Assembly: GCA_959599615.1 (NCBI GenBank)
Contig: CAUGKA010000106.1
Span: forward strand, 1 to 7,124
DNA: 7,124 nt
DNA from: an uncultured Collinsella sp.
Lineage (GTDB): Bacteria; Actinomycetota; Coriobacteriia; Coriobacteriales; Coriobacteriaceae
Direction of reading: 5' to 3'
How positions within the stretch are numbered: position 1 is the stretch's first letter; each line of letters begins with the position of its first letter. Of the stretch, positions 1-5,134 are shown in pieces. The notes under the pieces were generated by a model. That model did not search any database and had not been told where the DNA came from. It was given only the letters and a program-made list of their open reading frames with translations. A program made the position numbers and the translations under genes.

Positions 1-398
1 TGTCCTACGCTGACGAGGACCAGATCGGCGAGGTCATCGATTCCTTTAACAACGGCTATCTCCGAACGCCGCTGTCCACCCGTCAGGAGCTGTCGCAGAG
101 TGCCTACGCCCTGCGCGACCAGATCAAAAAGACGCAAGATGAGCTCAACAACCTTAAGTACCAGGACGATTCGGTCTATGCGGATGACATCGCCCACTTA
201 AAGCAGCTTGCCGAGTGGATGTATGAGCGCGTCGACGTGATCTGCCAGAGCTGGGATATCTCGCTGGCCATTCCCGATGGCGAGTCGATGAGTTCCCACC
301 AAAGCGAGATCCTGGCGCCCATCGCGCAGGGCGGCAATAGCGCGCTGAACCAGTACGATGCCAATGTGGGTTCCTGGAAGCCGCAGCAGCGTTCCTAA
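1..398 (+). CDS. Uncharacterised protein, C-terminal part (5' end outside window)
   Basis: The reading frame is open from base 3 and ends at TAA 396-398, giving 131 visible residues with no start in view. I do not recognise a family. The visible part is hydrophilic and probably mostly helical, with a charged stretch rich in Lys, Gln, Asp and Glu around visible residues 40-60 (DQIKKTQDELNNLKYQDD) that could form a short coiled coil. A Trp/Tyr-containing segment (AEWMYERVDVICQSWDISLA) follows, and the last 35 residues are polar and probably disordered, ending QQRS. There is no transmembrane segment in this part. Codon use matches the downstream genes, which supports it being real. It is separated from the next gene by 107 bases carrying a promoter, so it probably belongs to a different transcription unit. 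Function unknown. Confidence 0.75.
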   Translation, partial: SYADEDQIGEVIDSFNNGYLRTPLSTRQELSQSAYALRDQIKKTQDELNNLKYQDDSVYADDIAHLKQLAEWMYERVDVICQSWDISLAIPDGESMSSHQSEILAPIAQGGNSALNQYDANVGSWKPQQRS

Positions 399-436
399 AA
401 CTAGTTCGCCATAGTCGGCATAACCTACGTGCGCAA

Positions 437-466
437 TTGATGTAAGCCCGTGCTTATTGCTACAAT
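437..466 (+). promoter_or_regulatory. Putative sigma70-type promoter for the cyclophilin-TPR gene pair
   Basis: TTGATG at 437-442 (4 of 6 matches to TTGACA) and TACAAT at 461-466 (5 of 6 matches to TATAAT) are separated by 18 bases. Transcription would start near 473, about 33 bases before the ATG at 506. The surrounding 40 bases are AT-richer than the coding DNA on both sides. This is the best promoter-like sequence in the window. It is called from sequence match only. Confidence 0.6.
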
Positions 467-505
467 TCGTACAAATATGCTTTAAACGCACGAGGAAGGA
501 ACCAC

Positions 506-1048
506 ATGTTTGGTTTTAAGAAAGAGCTCTACACGCCCGAGTATCAGCTTGTCGGCGACGAGTGTGCCGTAATCGAGACGTCGAAGGGTACCATCAAGGT
601 CAAGTTTGACGGCGAGGGCGCTCCCATTCATGTCGCGAACTTCTGCGAGCTTTCCACGATGGGTTTCTATGATGGCCTTAAGTTCCATCGCTATGTGCCC
701 GGTTTTGTTATCCAAGGTGGCGACCCCAATACCCGCGACATGTCCGGCGCCGACGTCGCCGCCGGTCTTGAGGGCCCCGACGGCATGCCCGGTACCGGTG
801 GCCCTGGCTACTGCATCAAGGGCGAGTTCGCCACCAATCCGCGCAACAGCCATGTCGATGGCGCCCTTGCCATGGCACGCTCCATGGACCCCGATTCCGC
901 GGGTTCGCAGTTCTACTTCTGCCTGGGCGCCCAGCATAACCTCGATTCCGGTTACACCGTCTTTGGTACCACGGTCGAGGGTCTCGATGTGATTTCGCAG
1001 CTGCGTGCCGGCGACGAGATCGTCCATGTCGAGATCGTTCACGAGTAA
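506..1048 (+). CDS. Cyclophilin-type peptidyl-prolyl cis-trans isomerase
   Basis: This 180-residue protein should catalyse cis-trans isomerisation of Xaa-Pro bonds and assist protein folding. The cyclophilin fold spans about residues 20-178. The signature FHRYVPGFVIQGGDP lies at 60-74, with the catalytic Arg62, Phe67 and Gln70 (equivalent to human CypA R55, F60 and Q63). The second core motif, GALAMARSMDPDSAGSQFYF, is at 119-138, and YTVFG follows at 150-154. The position of CypA Trp121 is Asn145, and that of Phe113 is Tyr137; bacterial cyclophilins often vary at the tryptophan, so activity is still expected, though cyclosporin binding may be weak. There is no signal peptide or membrane segment, so it is probably cytoplasmic, like PpiB. 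A purine-rich SD (GAGGAAGGA, 492-500) sits 5 bases before the ATG. The next gene starts 11 bases after the stop, indicating co-transcription. Confidence 0.95.
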   Translation: MFGFKKELYTPEYQLVGDECAVIETSKGTIKVKFDGEGAPIHVANFCELSTMGFYDGLKFHRYVPGFVIQGGDPNTRDMSGADVAAGLEGPDGMPGTGGPGYCIKGEFATNPRNSHVDGALAMARSMDPDSAGSQFYFCLGAQHNLDSGYTVFGTTVEGLDVISQLRAGDEIVHVEIVHE

Positions 1049-1054
1049 AGGGGA
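1047..1054 (+). promoter_or_regulatory. Shine-Dalgarno site fixing the TTG start at 1060
   Basis: AAAGGGGA overlaps the cyclophilin stop codon (TAA 1046-1048) and lies 5 bases before TTG 1060. No in-frame ATG near the start has a comparable site, so the TTG start is preferred. The overlap suggests translational coupling of the two genes. Confidence 0.6.
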
Positions 1055-1059
1055 CTTCC

Positions 1060-2364
1060 TTGAATAGCCAGCTGATCCAACAGGGCCGCGCCGCTTACCG
1101 CGCGGGTGATTTTTCCGCTGCAGCCCAGATGCTTGGGGCGGCAAAGACTCCCGATGAGATTATGGGCGAGGCAGATCACCTTCGTGGCAACGCCTTGATG
1201 CACCTGGGCATGTATGCCGAGGCCGCCGAGGCCTATGCCGCCGCCCTCAACGACGGCACCTACGGCAAGCGCGGCGCGCTGCTCACCAACCGCGGCAAGG
1301 CGCTTGCCGCCGTGGGCGACTACACGACGGCCGCTCAGGCGTTCTCTGCTGCTACGCAGGATGCTTCCTATGCCACGCCGTTCAAGGCCTATCTGGGCCT
1401 GGGCAATGCGCTGTTCCAGTCGGGCGACTATGCCAACGCAGGAACCGCCTTCCGTCAGGCTGCCATCGACGGCGCCAATCCGGCTCCTGCCGCCGCACTC
1501 GGCGAGCTCGGTCGTTGCTTCATTAAGCTCGGCCGTCCGGCGGATGCCGTGGAGACCTACCGCACGGCTATCGACTTTGCCGGCCCCCGCGACGACACGC
1601 GTGCGCTCAACGCCGGCATGGGTCAGGCGCTTTCTGCCGCCGGCCGTCCCTCCGACGCACTCGACGCCTTTAACGCCGCTACTGCCGATGGCATCTACCA
1701 GCTCACCTCCGAGCAGGCCGATGAGCTTGCCCGCGTGCACGATTCGCTTGCCGCGCTGTCTGCCCAGACGGCTATGGCCACGGCTCCGGCGCCCGCGATG
1801 GACGCTCCTGCCGTCGATCCGCTCGATCCTACGGGCGCGACCGGTCAGTTTATGCCCGATCCCTCGGACACCGGCTTCTTTACGCTGTCCGAGTCCGAGA
1901 TGGTCCAGCAGGACCGTCAGGATCGTAAGCAGGCCAAGGTCCGTCGTCGCCATCGCCACACGGGTCTCAAAGTCTTCATCGTGCTGCTTCTGCTCATTTT
2001 GATCGCCGCGGGCGGTCTGGGCTTTGCCTACACGCGCGGCTTTGGCTTCCCGTCTCAGGAGTCTGTCGTTACCGATTTGTTCCAGGCTGCCGGTGACGGT
2101 GACACCGCAAAGGCCGAGTCTTGCCTGGCATCGAGTCTGTCCGAGGACGCTAAGTCGATGATCATCTCCTCGATTCCGCAGGGTGCCACCGTGTCCGTCG
2201 AGGGCATGGATCAGTCCATGACCGAGACGACCGCCAAGGTGAAGGCATCGCTTTCCAAGGGCGGCGAGCAGGAGTACACCGTCAAATTCGTGCGCTCCGA
2301 CAACCATATCGGCTGGACCGTTTCTTCGCTCGATATGGATTTCTCGGCTGCTGACAACCAGTAG
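1060..2364 (+). CDS. TPR-repeat membrane protein with a C-terminal outer domain
   Basis: This protein has 434 residues and a TTG start. Residues 1-212 are Ala-rich helical repeats of the TPR type: about six units, clearest at 37-69, 74-105, 110-143 and 145-177, with the typical pattern of Gly/Ala at position 8 and Ala at 20 (for example LGLGNALFQSGDYANAGTAF). TPR arrays bind other proteins. A polar linker (about 220-290) carries two TGxF motifs (261-264 and 271-274). A very basic stretch (KVRRRHRH) precedes one transmembrane helix at about 305-324. By the positive-inside rule the TPR array is cytoplasmic and the C-terminal 105 residues are outside. That outer part begins with a pattern like NTF2/DUF4878-type domains (VVTDLFQAAGDGDTAKAESC), a weak resemblance by eye. 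The specific function is unknown. It is probably co-transcribed with the cyclophilin. A role in secretion, folding or wall assembly is possible but not shown. Confidence 0.85.
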   Translation: MNSQLIQQGRAAYRAGDFSAAAQMLGAAKTPDEIMGEADHLRGNALMHLGMYAEAAEAYAAALNDGTYGKRGALLTNRGKALAAVGDYTTAAQAFSAATQDASYATPFKAYLGLGNALFQSGDYANAGTAFRQAAIDGANPAPAAALGELGRCFIKLGRPADAVETYRTAIDFAGPRDDTRALNAGMGQALSAAGRPSDALDAFNAATADGIYQLTSEQADELARVHDSLAALSAQTAMATAPAPAMDAPAVDPLDPTGATGQFMPDPSDTGFFTLSESEMVQQDRQDRKQAKVRRRHRHTGLKVFIVLLLLILIAAGGLGFAYTRGFGFPSQESVVTDLFQAAGDGDTAKAESCLASSLSEDAKSMIISSIPQGATVSVEGMDQSMTETTAKVKASLSKGGEQEYTVKFVRSDNHIGWTVSSLDMDFSAADNQ

Positions 2365-2386
2365 TGACCTTATGGGATTTAGCTTT

Positions 2387-2419
2387 GCCCGGCGCTTCAC
2401 CGCAAGTGAGGTGCCGGGC
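2387..2419 (+). terminator. Strong stem-loop between the TPR gene and mreB, possible terminator
   Basis: Arms 2387-2400 and 2406-2419 pair over 14 bases (12 Watson-Crick pairs and two G-T wobbles) around a 5-base loop, CGCAA. The outer seven pairs are all G-C. It starts 22 bases after the TPR stop codon, the right place to end that operon. The following sequence, TTGCGCTAG, has no real T-tract, so it is a poor match to a classic intrinsic terminator. It could instead be a 3'-end stabiliser, a Rho-assisted terminator or a partial attenuator. Confidence 0.45.
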
Positions 2420-2425
2420 TTGCGC

Positions 2426-2434
2426 TAGTATGAT
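2426..2434 (+). promoter_or_regulatory. Weak candidate -10 region for the mre operon
   Basis: TAGTAT (2426-2431) or the overlapping TATGAT (2429-2434) resembles a -10 element about 40-45 bases before the mreB start. No convincing -35 is seen at the proper distance, because that position falls in the 3' arm of the preceding stem-loop. The direct repeat GCTAGTA (2424-2430 and 2437-2443) surrounds it. The mre operon may have its own promoter here or rely on read-through. Confidence 0.25.
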
Positions 2435-2469
2435 GAGCTAGTAGTTTTCCAGCAATCATCCAACACATC

Positions 2470-2474
2470 AGGAG
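2470..2474 (+). promoter_or_regulatory. Shine-Dalgarno site fixing the TTG start of mreB
   Basis: AGGAG lies 5 bases before TTG 2480. The in-frame ATG codons at 2492 and 2498 are 17 and 23 bases away, too far for this site, so TTG is preferred. Confidence 0.65.
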
Positions 2475-2479
2475 TTGCG

Positions 2480-3523
2480 TTGTTTTCTTTGATGGATATG
2501 TTCTTCGGTAGCTATGCGGGCGATCTTGCCATCGACCTCGGCACCGCAAATACGCTTGTCTCCGTGCGCGGCAAGGGCATCGTTATTCGCGAGCCCTCTG
2601 TTGTTGCCATCGACAAGAACGACGAGCGCATCCTGGCGGTCGGTATCGAGGCAAAGCGCATGCTCGGCCGTACGCCCGGCAACATCGTGGCCGTTCGTCC
2701 CCTGAAGGACGGCGTCATCGCCGACTTCGATGTTACCGAGGCCATGCTTCGCTACTTTATCGACAAGGCGTCCGAGAAGCGCTATCCGTGGACTCCGCGT
2801 CCGCGTGTTGTCGTCTGCGTTCCCTCCGGTGTCACGTCGGTCGAGAAGCGCGCTGTCTTTGAGGCCACGATCCAGGCCGGTGCCCGCCAGGCCTATCTGA
2901 TCGAAGAGCCTATGGCAGCTGCTATCGGCGCCGACCTGCCCGTCGAGGAACCCACCGGCTCCATGGTCATCGACATCGGCGGCGGTACCACCGAGGTTGC
3001 CGTTATCGCTATGGGCGGCATCGTCGTCTCGCAGTCCATCCGTATTGCCGGCGACGAGTTCGATCAGGCCATCCTCACGCACGTTCGCGATGCCTACAAC
3101 CTGGCCATCGGCGAGCGTACGGCAGAGGACATCAAGATCAAGGTCGGCTCCGCCGTGCCGCTCAAGGATGAGCTCGACGTCGAGGTCAACGGCCGCGACG
3201 TGATCACCGGTCTGCCCAAGACCGTGCGCATCGAGAGCGAGGAGATTCGTCGCGCACTCAACAAGCCGCTCGACGAGATGGCCAAGGCCGTCAAGGACGC
3301 ACTCGACGCTACGCCTCCCGATCTTGCCTCGGACCTTATGTACTACGGCATTTTGCTGACCGGTGGCGGCGCGCTGCTGCGCGGTCTTGATGTGCGCCTG
3401 CGCGATGAGACCGGCGTTTCGGTCAACGTCAGCCCCACGGCGCTCGATAACGTCGTTAACGGCTGTGCCCGCGTGCTCGAGGCCAATGCGTTTGATGGCG
3501 GCTTCGTCCAGACCAATGCTTAA
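2480..3523 (+). CDS. mreB: Rod-shape-determining protein MreB (bacterial actin)
   Basis: MreB is an ATP-binding actin homologue that forms filaments on the inner face of the membrane and guides the elongation machinery. The 347-residue length is standard. The phosphate-1 motif IDLGTANTL is at 18-26, the segment LGRTPGNIVAVRPLKDG typical of MreB follows, the conserved IEEPMAAAIGA is at 141-151, the phosphate-2 motif VIDIGGGTTEV is at 163-173, the MreB-typical ERTAEDIKIKVG follows, and the adenosine motif LTGGGALLRG is at 293-302. All core nucleotide-binding residues appear intact. The first residues (MFSLMDMFFGSYA) are hydrophobic and could serve as the membrane-binding N-terminus. The TTG start is chosen because of AGGAG 5 bases upstream. 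mreC follows after 21 bases. The alternative DnaK/FtsA-type assignment is excluded by length and motifs. Confidence 0.98.
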   Translation: MFSLMDMFFGSYAGDLAIDLGTANTLVSVRGKGIVIREPSVVAIDKNDERILAVGIEAKRMLGRTPGNIVAVRPLKDGVIADFDVTEAMLRYFIDKASEKRYPWTPRPRVVVCVPSGVTSVEKRAVFEATIQAGARQAYLIEEPMAAAIGADLPVEEPTGSMVIDIGGGTTEVAVIAMGGIVVSQSIRIAGDEFDQAILTHVRDAYNLAIGERTAEDIKIKVGSAVPLKDELDVEVNGRDVITGLPKTVRIESEEIRRALNKPLDEMAKAVKDALDATPPDLASDLMYYGILLTGGGALLRGLDVRLRDETGVSVNVSPTALDNVVNGCARVLEANAFDGGFVQTNA

Positions 3524-3530
3524 TTTCCAA

Positions 3531-3538
3531 AAGGTGGA
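3531..3538 (+). promoter_or_regulatory. Shine-Dalgarno site fixing the TTG start of mreC
   Basis: AAGGTGGA lies 6 bases before TTG 3545. The first in-frame ATG (3602) has no SD; its upstream bases form the arm of an inverted repeat. CCAAA (3527-3531) and TGG (3535-3537) can pair with CCATTTGG (3541-3548), so the site and start codon could be partly masked in a small hairpin. Confidence 0.6.
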
Positions 3539-3544
3539 TTCCAT

Positions 3545-4543
3545 TTGGCACGATCTTCGGGTTTCTCCACAAATCTGAATACCAAGCGACAATCAACGGG
3601 TATGCGCCCGTTGATTGTTTTCAGCCTGATTTCGGTGTTGCTGCTCACGTTTTACATCCGCGAGGGCGAGGCAGGACCGATTCATGCCGTGCGCTCGGGC
3701 GTGACGACGATTACCTCGCCGGTGCGCTTTGTGGGCTCGGCTGTGGCGGCTCCCTTCAATGCGATCGGTAACGTGTTCTCTAACCTTACGGCGTCGCAGG
3801 ACACGCTTGACGAGCTTAAGAAGCAAAACGAGGAACTGACCTCTAAGGTTGCCGAGCTCTCCGAGGCTCAAAAGACCGCTGAGCGTCTGGAGGGGCTGGT
3901 CGGCCTGCAGTCGACCTACAACCTCAAATCGACCGCAGCTCGTATCGTCGGTGCCTCGGGCGATGCCTGGACCTCGACCGTCACCATCGATAAGGGTTCT
4001 GCCGACGGGCTTACCATCAACATGCCTGTGACGAGTTCTGCCGGTGTCATAGGCCAGATTATCGAGGTCTCGGCCAAGACGTCCACCGTGCGCCTGATTG
4101 GCGACGAGAACTCGGGCGTGTCCGCCATGGTGCAGGACACGCGCGCCCAGGGCATGCTGCAGGGTCAGGCTGACGGCACGCTGCGTCTTGAGTACGTGGG
4201 CGTCGATTCCGACGTTAAGGTTGGCGACATCATCGTTACCTCGGGCATTGGCGGTGTGTTCCCCAAGGGCCTACCGCTCGGCACCGTCTCGTCGGTTGAG
4301 AAATCGGCAAACGACGTGTACTACACCATTGTGGTGCGCGCCCAGACGACGGCCGAGAACAACGAGGAAGTGCTGGTCATCACTTCGCTGACCGACGAAC
4401 AGTCGGCCTCGGATGAGGACGTGAGCACGGCCAACAGCACGCCACAGGGAACGTCGCGCGATGCTGCGACCAAGACGAAGGACGAGAGCCCGGATGACAG
4501 TTCCGACACGTCCGAGACGACCGATTCCGGCTCGAGCGAATAG
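3545..4543 (+). CDS. mreC: Rod-shape-determining protein MreC
   Basis: MreC is a bitopic membrane protein that bridges MreB/MreD and the outer part of PBP2, switching the elongation complex on. The 332 residues contain a short basic cytoplasmic N-terminus (1-22), one transmembrane helix (about 23-38), a coiled coil (about 83-117, TLDELKKQNEELTSKVAEL) used for dimerisation, and the two-lobed beta domain (about 125-280). That domain has family-typical IDKGSADGL at 148-156, PVTSSAGVIGQI from 161, and TSGIGGVFPKGLPLG at 232-246. From about 283 to the end is an acidic, Ser/Thr-rich, probably disordered outer tail. The TTG start is supported by the SD at 3531-3538. A start at ATG 3602 would remove the N-terminal 19 residues but keep the helix. 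An inverted repeat lies within codons 15-25. mreD begins 5 to 11 bases after the stop, depending on its start. Confidence 0.97.
   Translation: MARSSGFSTNLNTKRQSTGMRPLIVFSLISVLLLTFYIREGEAGPIHAVRSGVTTITSPVRFVGSAVAAPFNAIGNVFSNLTASQDTLDELKKQNEELTSKVAELSEAQKTAERLEGLVGLQSTYNLKSTAARIVGASGDAWTSTVTIDKGSADGLTINMPVTSSAGVIGQIIEVSAKTSTVRLIGDENSGVSAMVQDTRAQGMLQGQADGTLRLEYVGVDSDVKVGDIIVTSGIGGVFPKGLPLGTVSSVEKSANDVYYTIVVRAQTTAENNEEVLVITSLTDEQSASDEDVSTANSTPQGTSRDAATKTKDESPDDSSDTSETTDSGSSE
3589..3618 (+). repeat. Perfect inverted repeat with T-tract inside the 5' end of mreC
   Basis: ACAATCAACGGG (3589-3600) and CCCGTTGATTGT (3607-3618) are exact reverse complements of 12 bases around the 6-base loop TATGCG. 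TTTT occupies 3618-3621, its first T being the last base of the 3' arm. The stem resembles an intrinsic terminator, but its base is AT-rich and its G-C pairs are next to the loop, unlike most terminators. The loop contains ATG 3602-3604, which is Met20 of mreC in frame. It may act as an attenuator, as a translation or mRNA-stability element, or be chance. Confidence 0.55.
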
Positions 4544-4547
4544 GGGG
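4542..4547 (+). promoter_or_regulatory. Shine-Dalgarno site deciding between two mreD starts
   Basis: AGGGGG overlaps the mreC stop codon (TAG 4541-4543). It is only 1 base from ATG 4549 but 7 bases from ATG 4555, the same spacing seen for mrdA. The second ATG is therefore the more likely start. Confidence 0.5.
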
Positions 4548-4554
4548 CATGTCC

Positions 4555-5121
4555 ATGGATCTACACGAGCAGGGGATGAGCTCCCGCGCGTTTGTATTCG
4601 CCGCCATCGTGTGCGTGCTGTTGCAGGCAGGCCTGGCACCGCAGATCTCCATTGCGGGCGGTCGCGTCAACTTTATGATTATCCTGGTGTGCCTAAGCGT
4701 GTTCTCGGGCGACCCGACCCGTGCCGTCGTGTGCGGTTTTTGCAGCGGCTTGTTCTATGACCTTTCCGCTGCCGTGCCGGTGGGCGTTATGTCGCTCCTG
4801 CTGACCGTGGGTTCTTTTGCCCTGGTGCATAGCGCTGCCGGTCAGACGGGCGGTACCCCGAGTGCGCGCGGCATCACTGTGGGCGCCTTCGCGTTCGTCA
4901 TTAATGTGATCTACAGCATCATCTTGCTATTTATGGGTTTGGAGACGAGCTTTGTCGTGGCGATCTTCGGCCATGCGCTGCCGTCTTCGATCCTGACGGG
5001 TCTGGTTGCCATTCCGTTTTTGATGTCCGGCGTCGTGCCGCAGTCCGGTTATGGATTCTCCGCACGTGGCGGACGCCAGACGGGCATGCGCTTTAAGCCC
5101 AAGACCCGTAAGCTCAAATAG
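4555..5121 (+). CDS. mreD: Rod-shape-determining protein MreD
   Basis: MreD is the polytopic membrane subunit of the elongation complex that works with MreC. The chosen start gives 188 residues (190 from ATG 4549), usual for the family. About six hydrophobic segments are visible: roughly 11-29, 38-52, 55-72, 76-92, 105-125 and 130-157. The family-typical GFCSGLFYDL is at 61-70, in the third segment, matching the MreD pattern of Gly-Phe, Gly-Leu and an acidic residue. The C-terminus is strongly basic (RFKPKTRKLK) and should be cytoplasmic. Sequence conservation in MreD is low, so the call rests on the hydrophobic pattern, this motif and its place between mreC and mrdA. Its stop codon touches the SD of mrdA. 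Confidence 0.92.
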   Translation: MDLHEQGMSSRAFVFAAIVCVLLQAGLAPQISIAGGRVNFMIILVCLSVFSGDPTRAVVCGFCSGLFYDLSAAVPVGVMSLLLTVGSFALVHSAAGQTGGTPSARGITVGAFAFVINVIYSIILLFMGLETSFVVAIFGHALPSSILTGLVAIPFLMSGVVPQSGYGFSARGGRQTGMRFKPKTRKLK

Positions 5122-5134
5122 GGGAGGCCCGTAG

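Noticed and set aside
405..423. Imperfect inverted repeat after the first stop codon (GTT-GCC with GGC-AAC)
   Set aside because: The stem is broken and has no T-tract, so it is not supportable as a terminator for the upstream gene.
500..515. Short hairpin around the cyclophilin start codon (AACCA and TGGTT)
   Set aside because: Only 5 base pairs with a 6-base loop; expected by chance many times in 7 kb.
482..1144. Minus-strand open frame opposite the cyclophilin
   Set aside because: It covers the cyclophilin and its SD in antisense, with no promoter or SD of its own and no recognisable domain.
1039..2400. Long minus-strand open frame (453 codons) opposite the TPR gene
   Set aside because: It mirrors GC-biased third codon positions of the plus-strand gene. 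Its product is a low-complexity Arg/Gly/His-rich sequence with no domain, whereas the plus-strand frame has TPR repeats, a membrane helix and an SD.
2468..3592. Long minus-strand open frame (374 codons) opposite mreB
   Set aside because: It is a shadow of mreB. The plus-strand frame encodes a complete MreB with all motifs, and the antisense product resembles nothing known.
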